64,000 nucleotides of DNA, from NCBI GenBank assembly GCA_036784855.1, contig JAZDSV010000025.1, positions 161,668 to 225,667 of the forward strand. Reading direction: 5' to 3'. The notes under the pieces are model-generated. The model was not told where the DNA came from, did no database searches, and was given only the letters and a program-made list of their open reading frames with translations. A program made the translations under genes and the position numbers. Positions 12,404 through 24,062 of this stretch are shown here, piece after piece (within the stretch, counting starts at the first letter, position 1; the number at the start of each line of letters is the position of its first letter). The DNA comes from Aphelidium insulamus (lineage: Eukaryota > Aphelidiomycota > Aphelidea > Aphelidiaceae).

Positions 12404-14581
12404 ATGGCGGAGAATACAGGTACTGTGTGGTACTCACTCGTCGACGCGGCTAGTGTACGAATCCCCGGGCACAGCGTGGATTTACTAACCCCCATATTCT
12501 CAGCAAACGTGAACTGCGTTTCCCGCTTGTTGGACGATATGATGCTCTGCAGCAAGCTGCCAATGTCTTCAAGAAACTTGCTCAGCCGACGATGGGCATG
12601 ACTAGTAGTGATCAATGTATCGCTGTTGCGTCTGGAGTATCGGGCCTCGGGAACACTCGAATGCTCGAGGAATGGGTGAAAGTTTTTGACATGGCGAAAA
12701 TCCCAAAGACACGTCTAGGCGTCTTGTTATCATACGGCGATGGTAAACGGCCTCAAGACGTTGAACGCGGAATGACGATCGAAGCTTCCTTTTCGTGGCG
12801 CTTACTACATCGATGTTTTCTCGATGGCAATGGACATTTCTTCCCCAAATGGTGTTCCAACCGTTTGCCTGCCAATGCGCATGAATTGACTCTACGGACG
12901 GCGTTAAAGGTTATCCGTGAGTTAGAAAGTTGGCAACCTTGAGCTGCTAAGAAAAACTCAGACGTTGCACATTTTCCTCGGAGTCGACCATTATCGACGC
13001 ATTAATCACTTCGGCGGTATACAGAAGGGAACGGACGAGCTGCTGCAAGATTTTGTAGACTCGCTTGCTGTAATTATGGCAATGCCAGTTGACGGAGTGC
13101 GCATCTATCCCATGTTTGCCGGGCCTTATTTCTCCGTCATATCGGCACCGAATTCCTCCGGGACTGAATGTCTTCGACTGCGAATGACCTTTTTGACTCA
13201 GCCCGAAATGGAAACAGCCATTTCAGCGGTGCGGGGTGGGAAGCGTCTGTTATTGCATGAGCCTGTTCGTAGACATTTATTTTGTATCGGCGGCGTTCCT
13301 AGATGGGTAACCGAGTATATTTCTCATCTCTTAGAGATGCTGAAAAAAATTCCCAGGAAAGGATTTTTAAAGTTGGACCAAATTGACAAGGTTTACTGGC
13401 GCGTGAAAAATCGCTTCGTGGACGAGTGGGGCCGCAACTTGGAGCAAATTGAATTTGTGAAATTGACAGCATACGCATTGTCCGGTGTGCGTGTTGGCAT
13501 TTCGGCTAAAGATGTCGGAGGCATGACTTGGTCTCGTGTGCGCGATAGTTCGTTGTGTCTGATAACTGCGGAGCACAAAGTTGTGATTCCGTACGCCATA
13601 TTTCACCGGGTTGCTGCGTTCAATGCGGAATCACTGAAATCCAAGGCTGCCAAACACTTTGTAAGGGCCCTCAAAGGACTAGTCGATGCCGTTGATTGCA
13701 AGATGTTCTCGACGGACCCATGGCGATTGTGGGAATTATTTGGCGCCTACTTTCACGCACTTCGCATCAACTCATTTCTAGTAATCGGCAGAAAGTCCGT
13801 TTTCGTCAAGGATCTTTTCGATGGACCCTTGATTAACGGTTGCGAATATCAGGTCATGCTACGACCAATGAAAGTTTTCGAGACGGATGCCCAGTATTCG
13901 GCGTTAGTACCTTCAAAGGTTGGGCTTAAAGACTACGAGGTTGAACAGTGCGAGTGGATCAATGAAGGGGCGGTTGTCCTCAACGGAGTAAACGGCGAGG
14001 CAATCGATATATTCTTTGCGTTAAAATTTTCGACCGGAGGACACTTGATCATCACTGACCAGCGCAAACGAGTTGTGGGACCATTGGGTATCAAGCATGC
14101 GACCGATTTGTTGCAGAACGCGAAAATAGTGCCTAATGTTGCTGCTGCGAACAGCAAGAACGTGGCGTGTCTGTTTAATTGTCTTAACGATGCAGGCTTT
14201 GCTGCAGCAGACCTACCGTTGGATTGTGTTGTTGTATCCCCCGCGCAAAGCGAATTATATCACGGCACTCTTTGGTATCATCCAGCAGCTTCTCCGATAG
14301 TTCGAATTAACCGAGATCCTACAACGTACATCCAGCAGCTGTTGTCGGGAGATAAGAAGGACAAAATCGAATTGGCGAATCTCATTTCGTCAAACGCAAC
14401 AAGACTCGCTTCAAATCAATGGAAGGACTTCAGCGGTTTGTGGACGCTTATTTCGGCAATGCGAAACTCGTGGCAGATTGCGCGGAACGAGTTGCATTCT
14501 GGTAGTAGGGATAGTCGGATGCACTTGCTTCGCATTAAAAACTTAGCTGGTTCAGACAGTACCTTGCTGAGTGACAAATAA
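12404..14581 (+). CDS. Crinkler-RHS-type P-loop NTPase with REase-like nuclease domain
   Basis: This has the architecture described for eukaryotic CRN/TrRHS proteins: an STAND-like P-loop NTPase followed by a PD-(D/E)xK nuclease fold. Seen: FPLVGRYDAL, where this family starts its NTPase module; a Walker A position reading SGVSGLGNT; then LSYGDGKRP and SWRLLHRCF, matching the family's NTPase core; a Walker-B-like IFLGVDHYRRI; FAGPYFSVI and GGVPRWVTEYI of the lid region. The C-terminal part has WELFGAYFHALR, GEAIDIFF and LIITDQRK, matching the E, D and QxK of the nuclease. The body is 12504-12909 plus 12962-14581. An upstream exon 12404-12429 with a 74-bp intron (branch-site CTAAC) would give 683 aa in frame but is weakly supported. 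The Walker lysine is replaced by asparagine, so ATP use is doubtful. Confidence 0.68.
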
Positions 14582-14677
14582 GATGAGTATACACTCGTAA
14601 CAAGCAAGGCTGCGTGATACACTGAATAGTTTTCATTCATTCAGGTTCGTGACCTTAAACTTTTTGCATAACACAAT

Positions 14678-16458
14678 TCAGCGACCCTTAAGCGCGTCCT
14701 TGAGTTCCTTTTCCAGCGTAACGAGGTCGTCGGTGGCGATGCGTGTAATCTCACGGCCGAAATATTTTTCAATCTCCTTCATGTCCGCCATGCTCTTGCT
14801 GTCCCACACAAAGTTGATGCTCATGCCGCGGCGACCAAATCGGCCCGTCCGCCCGATACGGTGCAAATAGGTCTCAAAGTCGGGCATGCCACGGCCGTCC
14901 AGTGGCAAGTCATAGTTGATTACCAGATTGACGTCCAGCACGTCGATGCCTCGCGCCATCACGTTGGTGGTAATGAGCACTTTGGCCTCGCCGTCGCGAT
15001 ACGAGTTGAAGATTCGGTCACGGTCTTCTGGCGACAGGCCGCCGTGAATAACCGCCATTTGGTGGCCGTCAGCCTGCATGCGCTGAGCGATACGATCGGC
15101 AGTGTCCCGTCGCTATATAGTACAATTACGTATATGGACGTTCAATTAAAACGCATCAAAATCGTACGTGGCAAAATATTATACTCTGGCCAATGTTGCA
15201 GAGACCGTAGACGGCACAGAGTGTTTCGTACTTTTGCTCCTGGCTGGAGCAATCGAGGTACAGCTGCTTGATGGCGTCCACGCTGAGCTCCTCACGCTTC
15301 AGGCTGATCATGTTGGCGTTGGGCACTACACGCTCGGCAAATATACGCGTCTCGTCCTTGTAGGTTGCAGAAAATAGAATTATCTGACACGAGTCGGGCA
15401 GGAAGCGCTTGATGCGGATCGTCTGATCGCCCAAGCCCTGCATGTCCAACATAATGTCGGCCTCGTCAATTACCAACAGCTTGACCTTGTCTGCCATGAT
15501 TTTCTTCCGTCTCAGCCTATATCAATGGTTGGTTCAATTATGTGCATGCAATATTCCCAGTAGACACGTACAGGTCCTGAACAGTGCCCGGGGTGCCGAC
15601 GACAATGTGCGCGTCCACGCCGTCACCACGCGAATGCACACCCTCCTTCAGCGCCTGAGTGGAGGTGATGGTGGTGAACCTGGTCATGGCCTGCACCACC
15701 GCCAGGATCTGATGTGCCAACTCCCGCGTGGGCGCCAGCACAATTGCCTGCGTGCCACCAGTTTGCGTAGCAGTAATGCGCGACAATATAGCAAGTACGA
15801 ATGCCGCCGTCTTGCCCGTGCCAGACTGCGACTGGCCAATGAAGTTCTTGTATCTAATTATATGAGGCATAAAAGCACGTGCATACATTTGTATACATGT
15901 ACACTTATATTAGACAAATGCACAACTAACTATGCACGGCACATACGGAGTGGCCATTAGAAGCGGAAGTGCCTTGCCCTGAATCTTGGACGGCTTCTGG
16001 AATCCCATGGCGTAGACACCCTTCAACACGTCCGCCGGCAGCGACAGCTCTTCAAACGTGGACGCGGAGAACAAGTTGGCATCGGCCGACGGGTCCGCCA
16101 TTTGCACAAAGATCTCGTCCGTGTCGGACTCCTGGAGCTGCGTGGCGCGACCGGTCTTGACTGGTGACGATCCAGTTGCCGAAGAATCCCCTGCTGCATT
16201 TGGTGTCTTGGCGGGTGGTGGCGGCGTCGCGTCCGACACCTCATCTGCCGCGGTCAGCCCTTGCAGACCGGCAATCAACGCGTCCGTGTCGCCGCCGCTC
16301 TTGGCTGCCGCCGTAGATGCCGTGGTAGCAGCAGTGCCATTGGCAGCGGTGTCATTCTCTTTGGCAGGCGAAGACGACGCGGTGTCCTCCTTGCGGCGAA
16401 ACGTGTGCACGGGAACAGGCGTCGACATGTGAAAGCGCGATTGAAGCGAGATTGACAC
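14678..16458 (-). CDS. DDX19: DEAD-box mRNA-export helicase DDX19/DBP5
   Basis: DBP5 sits at the cytoplasmic face of the nuclear pore, where Gle1-InsP6 and Nup214/Nup159 stimulate it to strip export factors from mRNA. Four exons (15947-16458, 15572-15853, 15168-15516, 14678-15112) encode 525 aa exactly in frame. An Ala/Thr-rich N-terminal tail leads into FEELSLPADVLKGVYAMGFQ and the Q-motif KPSKIQ. Motifs follow in order: SQSGTGKT, APTRELAHQ, GTPGTV, DEADIM, FSATYKD, IIFCH, TTNVMARGID and YLHRIGRTGRFG. An alternative start at 16428 (MSTPVPV) would drop ten residues. All motifs are intact, so it is presumably functional. Confidence 0.95.
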
Positions 16459-16612
16459 AGGGAGAGGACAAGGTTAGCTAAAGCGTGATAAATTACGAGG
16501 TGTTTGCAAGGCGCACACAGACACACCTTGAACAAAGTTATATATATATAAACTATATCAGTATATCGTTTCTATCTCGGCGCATTTACTGTGTTTGATA
16601 ATATTCTCCCTA

Positions 16613-17768
16613 TCATGCCGCGCCGTGAATGACCACCTTGTGGCTTGGTTGCGGTTTGCTGAAATAGTGGAGAGCCACCAGCGCTCCAAACCCAACGGAT
16701 GCCCATCGGAAAAAGGCGAGTACGCCTGGCATTCCCCTGAAGAAAATGTAGGCGCCAGTAGTCAACGTGAGCCCAAATGGAATGACAAACGCAGCCATGA
16801 CCACCGAAGCCCTAAAGATGTTCACTGCAATTTTCTTTAGCTCCTCGTTGTGCATTTCATCGTGGCCGGTGAGCACGGCCACTTGCCGGTTCACACCGTC
16901 TGCCTTCAACTTGTTGGCCGCTACAGCGACGGTGGCCAGGCTGCAGTGACCGAATATGCAGTTACGCGCCTTCTTGAAGCATTTCTTGACCTTGTCGCAG
17001 TCATCTGATTTGGCATTGACGACACACTTGCTGAACTCTTCTTGATCCGGCGAGCCCAGATGGCAGGCCATTTGAGTGAATTTGGCCATCTCGTTCAACC
17101 GGGTTGCCTCTTGGTCGTCGGCAACCGTGTCATTCGCCAAAAATATATTGCACTTTGTCAAGTTTGCCTTGACCGCGTTGCACAGTCCCGCGCAGCCAGT
17201 GTACGTGGCGTCCAGCACGCCGTCCATCAGCACGGTAAGCTCCCGGATATTTAGGCGCCCGTTACCTGTATGCGCACATCAGCAAGTAGCATTGACAATA
17301 ACTCTGGCAGCACTCACTGTTTCCGTCAGCCAGTTTGAAGAAATCGGGCAGAAAAAAGGTAGAGTTGTCGGTCTGCGCGTGCTCCTTGATCCACTTGTGC
17401 GCCTCGGCCTTGTCCACCACATCGTTGCCATCCCCATCCATTTCTGCCAGCATTTCAGCGTATGTTAAGTTCTGGGGTGGTAGTTCGGCACGTAGAGTCG
17501 TGTTCACTGCCGGGCCATATTCACCGGGGCACTGCGGTAATGTCGCATTTGGTGCTGATGCCGTGGCAACCAGCGTGTCTGCCTGATTGCCTGATGAGGG
17601 CGGCGAATCGGCCGTCGTTTCCGCCTTTGGCTCTGCTGGGGGTTCCATGACTGCAGCCTGTGTCGAATTGACACCCAAACTTGTGGGGGCTGACGCGTCA
17701 CTGGCCACCACCAAGCCCACCGACGCAGCAGATAGCACCGCGCTCAGGGCCAAATACTGTAAGCGCAT
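16613..17768 (-). CDS. EF-hand/Cys-rich/two-TM family member 2, intact
   Basis: Best-preserved member of the unrecognised five-gene family; exons 17318-17768 and 16613-17265 give 367 aa. In order: signal peptide (MRLQYLALSAVLSAASVG...), a Pro/Ala/Thr-rich linker, the family block CPGEYGPAVNTTLRAELP, EF-hand 1 DGDGNDVVDKAE, and EF-hand 2 DGNSNGRLNIRE split by the only intron. A nine-cysteine domain follows (YTGCAGLC, KC, ACHLGSPDQ, KC, DC, KCFKKARNCIFGHC). Then come two hydrophobic segments of about 20 residues and the tail HKVVIHGAA. The inferred protein is a lumenal or extracellular Ca2+-binding domain anchored by a membrane hairpin. It shares orientation with the next copy (18.3 kb). Its molecular function is unknown to me. 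Confidence 0.82.
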
Positions 17769-18254
17769 AATAATTATATTTAGCGATAAATAGTGGCGCA
17801 GTGCGTTTTCCTTCTTTTCGCAACGGCGCGCCTCGATTGATCATTGGTCGGTGATTCGTTCTCGCTTCGGTTAAGGTTGATAGTCTCGGTTAGCTATGTT
17901 CAGTATGACGTGACTGACGATCTTGAGTGCTCTGCTATTGAGATTCTCCGGTAGGACTCTCGTGATCTTCAAGCAGAGTGAGTGCAAGCAACGCGCCCTT
18001 TACCTCAGGTCTAATCAAGATGAGTAAGCAGTTCCGGTGCTCCAGCCACTCATGCTCAAAGCGTTGCACTAGCAACTAGCTAAACAAAGGCGCAACCTAT
18101 GCGGCCTATGACATGAGATCAAAATTCGTTGCGCGATGTACATACAGGTGCGATACATTATTTGATACGTTATTTATTTCATTGACTTTATTTGTTACTT
18201 ATTGATGATTGACGATGTTTGGTAGAATTATCACCCTGGTCCAAGATAGTTCGG
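17769..18254. other. Intergenic, no gene seen
   Basis: About 490 bp between two tandem members of the EF-hand family. No open frame, RNA gene or repeat stands out. It carries the promoter of the 16.6 kb gene (minus strand) and the 3' end of the 18.3 kb gene. Confidence 0.6.
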
Positions 18255-19245
18255 TCACTTTGGCCCGTGCAATTTGACCGTTTTGGACGGCAGCAGGAAC
18301 GACACCAATCCCATGGCACCTACCATAGCAAGTGCGCCGCGCCAATAAACTGCTGTCAAAGTGGCTTTAATTCCAGCGCCAAACAGCCCAGCAGCGACAC
18401 TGGGAATAAAAGTAGTTGCCAGCAGTAAGAACCCAATCGTGGTTATGGCCGTGGCTATGGGGTGGCCCGAATGCTTCACAATCTCTTTGCTGTCCGTAGT
18501 CACGACATCAGTTGTATTCTTGCGCTTATTTGCATCATTAGCCAGAGCCACTCGGGCAAAATTACAACCGCCAAAGAAACACGAACGCGCCTTCTTGAAG
18601 CAATGCTGGACTTGTTCACAGTCAGATGCCTTGGCCTTTTTGACGCATTCTCCGAACGGAGAGTAGTCCGGCGAGCCAAGACGGCAAGTGACTTGCAGGA
18701 ACTTTGCCTTTCCCGTCTTCTTCTTGCTCTCCTCGTCCGTGGTTGTGTCATTCAGCAGATTGCATGTTTTAAGCTTTGCTTCGACGGCGGAGCACAGGCC
18801 AGCGCAACCCGTGTAATTCGCTTCCAGCACCGCAGCGGTGAACGTGTCGAATTCAGTGAAATTAACACGACCGTTACCTAACAACGTGTTATTACAAGGC
18901 AAATTCAAGTACGGGTGCCCAACCATTCTCGTCAGCGACAGGGACAATATCCTGCTCATAAAAGCTAGAATTGTCAGAGCGATGCATTTTGTAGTAAATA
19001 TCAGCTTCCGCAGAGTCCACGGTTTCGTCGTGATCGCGGTCCATGTCGAAAAAGACCTGGGTTGCGTTAAAGTTGGATAAGCCGGCCAGTTCCGCCTTGA
19101 GCGTCGTGACTACGGCAGGGCCGTCCTCGCCCACGCATTGTGCGGAGGTCGCGGGTGCACTTGCAGTTGCCGCTGGTTGCGGATTCGGCGCGGATGCCGC
19201 TGCCAGAGCGATGATGGACGCGGTGCAAAGTACGAAGGCGTGCAT
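18255..19245 (-). CDS. EF-hand/Cys-rich/two-TM family member 3, intact
   Basis: Exons 18924-19245 and 18255-18877 give 314 aa. Signal peptide MHAFVLCTASIIALAAASA, a short Pro/Ala/Thr linker, the family block CVGEDGPAVVTTLKAELAG, EF-hand 1 DRDHDETVDSAE, and EF-hand 2 DENGNGRVNFTE, split by a 46-bp intron at the same codon as in its paralogues. The cysteine domain repeats the family spacing (YTGCAGLC, CRLGSPDYSPFGEC, DC, HCFKKARSCFFGGC). Two hydrophobic segments follow, then the tail KTVKLHGPK. The exact conservation of intron position and domain order with the 8.2 and 16.6 kb genes shows tandem duplication. Function is unknown. Confidence 0.82.
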
Positions 19246-19398
19246 GACTTTTGGCAGAGAATATCGATCGTGTAATTGCGGCGCAGATTTTACCCTTTTT
19301 TCGCTCTTCTCTGATTGGTCATGTCAGTTAAGGTCAGGGTTAGTTGTGATTGATACTGCATTATGTTGCACTCAAAAGACAGTTTATCAGTAAACACA

Positions 19399-20608
19399 AT
19401 GATTGTGCGCGTCCATCCCGTCGTCCACCTGTCCATACTGGACCACTATGTGCGCCGTACAGATGAGCCTGGCGTGCCGCTTGTAGGCACACTGCTTGGC
19501 ACTCGTTCCGCGGATGGTCAGTCCGTGGAGATCAAGAGCTGCTTTGCCGTGCCATGCGTGCCGGCCAGCCGCGATGAAGACGGTGGCGACGCCGGCAAGG
19601 ACTCGAACAAGCCTGTGAAGAAGGAGGCGGTGCGTCGAGTTGTGGTATCTCTGCTTCTATTTGTAACGGTTGTATTAGGTGGCGGATAGCGGGGAAGACG
19701 ACGACACGACCAATGCCGCCACGCTGGACGCCGAGTATCACCGCACCATGGTGGAGCTGCAGTCGCGTATCAACGCGTCCGAGACTGTTATCGGCTGGTA
19801 TTCGGTGGGCGGTGATTTCACGTCCCAGACTGCCGTGCTGCACGACTTCTACACCAAAGAGTGCCTTGCCGCTCATGCCTTGGCCACGGGTGTGCCGAGT
19901 GTGGCTACGGCGCCAGGTGCTGCTGCGCCATCTTCTGCTACTACGGCTCCCGTGCCATTCTCGCACGCGGCTGCTAACGGTGTTGGAGCGTTGCATGTGC
20001 TCCTTGATGTGAATTTGGATCAACATGAAGGTGATAGCGCCGCTAGGGACCGGGCACCACTGGGACTGCGAGTGTTCACCGCGTCGCCCGTGGGTGCCGG
20101 AGAGAGTTCAACTGTTGGCTACGTCTTTGTGCCGTGCTCCGCGGTGGAACTTATCTGCCCTCGGGAAGAGCACGCTGGCCGTACGTACTTCAAAGTGCAT
20201 GGCGCTTTCTAATCAATTAGTTCAATTGATGCAACGCGGCGTCCTTGAGGGACATCCGGCTCCGCTGGCTACCGACTTGGACGTACTTGGTAGCGCGATG
20301 GAGCGTGTTAAACACATGCTGCAATCTGTGCAATCTTACGTTGGCCGCGTGCAGGCAAGTTACAATTAATTGTGGTGACTGCCACGCCTAATGTCCTCCA
20401 GAACAAGGAGATCCCAGCAGATCCCGCAGTTGGCCGAGCGCTGATGGAGATGGTGTCCTCGATACCGCGACTGGATGCCGGCGACGTGGAACAAGCACTG
20501 CAATCTGCTCTGCACGACCTGCTGATGACGGTGTACGTGGCGCAGATGACACAGGCGCAGCTCGGTGTGGCGCGCAGCCTGCAAATGGCCGCGATAACAA
20601 CACAATAG
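19399..20608 (+). CDS. EIF3F: Translation initiation factor eIF3 subunit F (MPN domain)
   Basis: Non-catalytic MPN-domain subunit of eIF3, which recruits mRNA to the 43S complex. Exons 19399-19629, 19679-20180, 20221-20354 and 20402-20608 give 357 aa. The start MIVRVHPVVHLSILDHYVRR followed by GTLLGTR is the typical eIF3f MPN opening; VIGWYSVGGDF and HDFYTKE are the degenerate metalloprotease region, lacking the JAMM HxH. The C-terminal helices end with LLMTVYVAQMTQAQL. An acidic/alanine-rich insertion at about residues 55-85 and another at about 145-170 enlarge the MPN domain. The third intron has a GC donor (GCAAGT at 20355) and AG acceptor; only this choice keeps the frame. Confidence 0.92.
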
Positions 20609-20757
20609 TCTCTCTTTAATATACAGACATCTCTGATAAGTACGAAAGTCTTATATTATTGTGCGCTGACGTGAAATCGAAGTGGCAACAGGCGGGCATT
20701 GGCGCGCGCAAATTCCGTCTCTAAAAGCGCATAGCATTAGCCGTGATAAGCAAGATT

Positions 20758-21366
20758 TTATATTCTGAACTTACGGCCGCTGATACGCTGCACACGATTG
20801 CGCAGACGGTCTAGGGGGTGCTGGCCATTTGACAGCGATTGCTGCGCGTGCATTTCCCGGCCGTCCAGCGCAACAACTACAGCGTCGCCTTTTGTCAACA
20901 GCCGGCGGCGTTTCTTTGTCTGTTGCTTCTGCTGCTGCTTCTTGTTATCAACAGCGTTATCCAACGAGCTTCGTGCGCTCTGGTCTGCGGCCAGCTCGGA
21001 TGCAAACGCACTCAGCACCGACTCTGGCAGTGGTTGTATGCTGCTACTTGCGTTTTCACCGACTGCGCTGATTATGTATGGCGCATCAACCGGAGCACTG
21101 GCCGCGTCAGTAGATGGCACGTCATTAGCTTCGCGACGCGCCGCTCGCTGCTTCCGCTTCTTCTTGGGTCGCGCGGCCAATTGAGATTTAGAGGTGGGAC
21201 GACGCGCGTCCACTTTACTCGACGTGGCGATCGGCGGTGCCTCATCCTCATCCTCCCCATCATTATTAATACTTCCTTGCTTCAACGGCGTGGCGGCCGC
21301 GATTATCGCGTCTAACCGCGCGTCAATGCGCTCCTCGTCGTCGTCGCTGTCAAATTGAATTTTCAT
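20758..21366 (-). CDS. Unrecognised basic, probably nuclear protein
   Basis: Single-exon reading frame of 202 aa on the minus strand; I do not recognise it. It opens with an acidic MKIQFDSDDDEER, has two strongly basic clusters that look like nuclear or nucleolar signals (RPKKKRKQRAARR and QTKKRRRLLTKGD), a poly-Q/K stretch between them, and a basic end QRISGRKFRI. This acidic-then-basic layout is common among small ribosome-biogenesis factors, but I see no diagnostic motif, so that is only a guess. Divergent from the PQ-loop gene with a 144-bp purine-rich spacer. Confidence 0.6.
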   Translation of the reverse strand: MKIQFDSDDDEERIDARLDAIIAAATPLKQGSINNDGEDEDEAPPIATSSKVDARRPTSKSQLAARPKKKRKQRAARREANDVPSTDAASAPVDAPYIISAVGENASSSIQPLPESVLSAFASELAADQSARSSLDNAVDNKKQQQKQQTKKRRRLLTKGDAVVVALDGREMHAQQSLSNGQHPLDRLRNRVQRISGRKFRI

Positions 21367-21510
21367 TATTTATATGGAAATAAAGAAAGAAGAAGAAAGA
21401 GCGCGACTAATAAAGAAAAAGAAAAAGAACGAAAAAAAAAATATAACAAGAAAGAAGAAAAAGACGGCTCGTACGACTGCGCGCCTCCAATATCTCTCTC
21501 ATCGCGATAA
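21367..21510. promoter_or_regulatory. Purine-rich divergent promoter spacer
   Basis: The 144 bp between two divergent starts is almost pure A/G on the plus strand from about 21376 to 21464 (GAAAGAAGAAGAAAGAG-like units), so it is a pyrimidine tract in the sense of the minus-strand gene. It must contain both promoters; no TATA box is visible. Confidence 0.5.
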
Positions 21511-22606
21511 ATGGTAATGACGGACCCGCCAGTCGCCACGGTGGCCACGGAAAATGCACTAGCTACCGTGTCATTGGTGCTGTGGACGGTGCAGGCCCTG
21601 CCTCAGATATGGCATCAGCATCAGCTCCATAAGGAACTAGTTGGCAAGGCCAAAGACGCGCTGGCGTTGCGAGATACTGCCACGAAATCACCTCCGCCAA
21701 CTGATGCCGAAGCTGTCATGATCTCTGGCGTAGAATCTGCAGATACTCTTCACAATGATAGCATTTCACTTCAAGAAGGCGTAGTGGCCGTATCTGCAGA
21801 CGATGATGACAAAGTTACGAGCGGTGATCATGGACTGGCGCTCAACATGCTGCTGCTGTGGGCACTTTCGTCGGGTCTAGTCAACCCGTTCGTGGTGTAC
21901 GTCGGCATGAATATCCCGCTGGTGGTGCAGGTGCACATATTCAGCGTGCTACTCACCATTATGCTGGTGCAGTACGTGCACCACACGTGCACCATGACCC
22001 ATTTGAACAATAAGCGGCTTCAGCTGCCGCGCGAGACCCCATGGCCGACCGCGTTCCTGAACCGGCATCCAGTGCTGACACCCGTAGCCGCCACCATTTT
22101 GCTGATCGCGGTTGTATGGGCGCTGACCGAGACGGCGCTGGTACTGGCGCTCATGTACAGCCAGGGAGCGATGCACGAATTCCTGGTCTACATGACATCC
22201 GTGGTGCCCAGCTTCATTCTGCTACTGGGCTTCTGGCCGCAAGCTGCGCACATTATTCGCGCTCGATCCGCCAAGTCTCTGTCCCGCCTCTTTGTCTGGA
22301 TGGACATGTTTGGCGGTCTGTTTGGCCTGGCCAGTTTGGTATTGGCCAGTACCTATCGTCAAGGTGTGCCCATGTATCATTGCAGTACATATGTCACTTG
22401 TAATGCGACTGTATTCGATTGCTTATTTCATAGATGATGAGTTGTGGTATGGACTGGCACTGTACTTGAGCGTGTCGGTGGGACAGCTGGCCATGCTGGT
22501 GCTGATGATGGTATTTGACGGGCCGCTATCAGTGTTCCCGTGCTGTGTGCGCTCCGGGAAGCCCGCCAACAAGGTTGATGATATGGAGATGATGATTTCC
22601 TCATAG
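21511..22606 (+). CDS. PQ-loop repeat membrane protein
   Basis: Two exons (21511-22363 and 22434-22606) give 341 aa. PQ-loop proteins are seven-helix transporters of the SWEET/cystinosin/YPQ type, often of lysosomes or vacuoles. Two PQ motifs are visible: ALPQIWHQHQL in the first helix pair and GFWPQAAHIIRARSAKSLS with the trailing FVWMDMFGGLFGLASL in the second. About seven hydrophobic stretches are separated by an acidic, hydrophilic loop at about residues 45-105. The second Met (21517) could be the start. The substrate cannot be told; cationic amino acids are common for the family. Its 3' end lies 30 bp from the stop of the convergent MECR gene. Confidence 0.85.
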
Positions 22607-22636
22607 AATTCATTGTTCACCATGTAATATTTCTTT

Positions 22637-24013
22637 CTACTTGAAGGTGAGCATCTGCTTGCAGTTGCTCTTTGGCCGACGGGCTGCTTCCAGTGCGGCC
22701 TGCAGACTTCCAGCGCTGTCAATTACATGCATCTGGGCCGGCTGCGCGTGCAACAGTCCCTGCTCGGCCCACTTTATCAGCGCGGTCATCATGGCGTCAA
22801 ACTCGCTGTGCTTGGCCGTCTCCTTCCACGCCGCCATCCAGAAGCCCGTGCACTGCACCTGCTGGAATATGAACAGAGATGCCGACAGCGTGATGGGCTC
22901 TCGGGCCATATGTCCGTAGGTGACCATACGGCCGCCATTGCTGCGTGCGTTACGCAAGTCTGAGTACTTGTCAGACAGACACACACGCCACTTACGACAA
23001 TAAGCGCGCCAAGTCCATTGCTGCACGTCCGCCAACGGTATTGAGCGCCAGCACACGCCTGTCAAGCACGCCGACATCACGCAACTCGCGCAGCCACTCG
23101 TTCTGCCACTCGCGCGACCGCAACTGCTCGTCAGTGATCACGTAGTCCGCGCCCAGCTGTTTCAACTCGGTCTTAAGAGCCTTGTCCGCCGCAGCATCTC
23201 CTCGCGTCCGGCACACTGACGCCGTGATAATGCGTGGCCACGTGGCACCGCTGTTCATTGGTTGCCCGGAGAGCAGTCGAGCGATTTGGATCACAGCGCG
23301 GCCCACACCGCTATTGCCGCCGTTCTGCATGACCAGCACCGGCTGAGGCTTGCTTGCGGAACAATGCTGCGCCAAATTGTCCACCAGCATCCGGTATGCC
23401 GTGGCCACATTGACACTCATGGTTGCGCAAAAGTCGCGCATTCCCGGCACCTGCTGTTTGGCAGCATCACTGACGGGCAGCCGATGCAACTGGGACGGCG
23501 ACGCATCCACCACCGATCGCCAGGTGCCAAATGAAGAGCGCGTCGGTATCACCCAGTCACCGACACGCAGCGTGGTGGATGAGCTGTCATCCGTGATGCC
23601 GCTACTGCCAGACACACCGATGACTTCCGCGAGGCCTTCATTGCCCGCTACGGCACCCGGCAGCTCTGGTCGCATCGGGTACACGCCTTGTATCTGATTC
23701 AAGTCTGACGGGTTGATGGGCGACGCGAGGAACCTGTGCCCACACGGTTATTACAGCACCCTTTAATCCTTTATACAGCATGGACTTGCCGCAGACGAAC
23801 TTTGCCGGCATCAATGCTCCCGGGGAGCGTCCACTCTTTGAACCTGGGCACAATAAATCCTCGGCGGTGTAATGATATGTGCACGTCAATGACGAACCGC
23901 AGCACTGCATCTGGGCTGCCATGCTGATCATACACGACACCCCGGCATGTGGTAGGGGTGGCAGCCGCCTTGGAGCTGAATCGCTTACAGATGGCCTGGC
24001 GAATGGCGATCAT
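22637..24013 (-). CDS. MECR: Mitochondrial trans-2-enoyl-CoA/ACP reductase
   Basis: NADPH-dependent reductase of the last step of mitochondrial type II fatty-acid synthesis, which feeds lipoic acid production. Exons 23898-24013, 23790-23843, 22996-23733 and 22637-22940 give 403 aa exactly in frame. The start MIAIRQAICKRFSSKAAA resembles a mitochondrial presequence. Landmarks: LASPINPSDLNQIQGVYP, GNEGLAEV, GDWVIP, NGGNSGVGRAVIQIA (nucleotide-binding loop), LNTVGG, and GGRMVTYGHMAREP. The second intron starts with GCAAGT (GC donor, reading down from 23789) and joins RLR to FLASPINPSD; no GT donor restores this frame. Family identity is clear across the full length. Confidence 0.94.
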
Positions 24014-24062
24014 ATGTATTCGATCAGAATGTACAGTCGGGAATCGTGTTATCTAACTCAAC

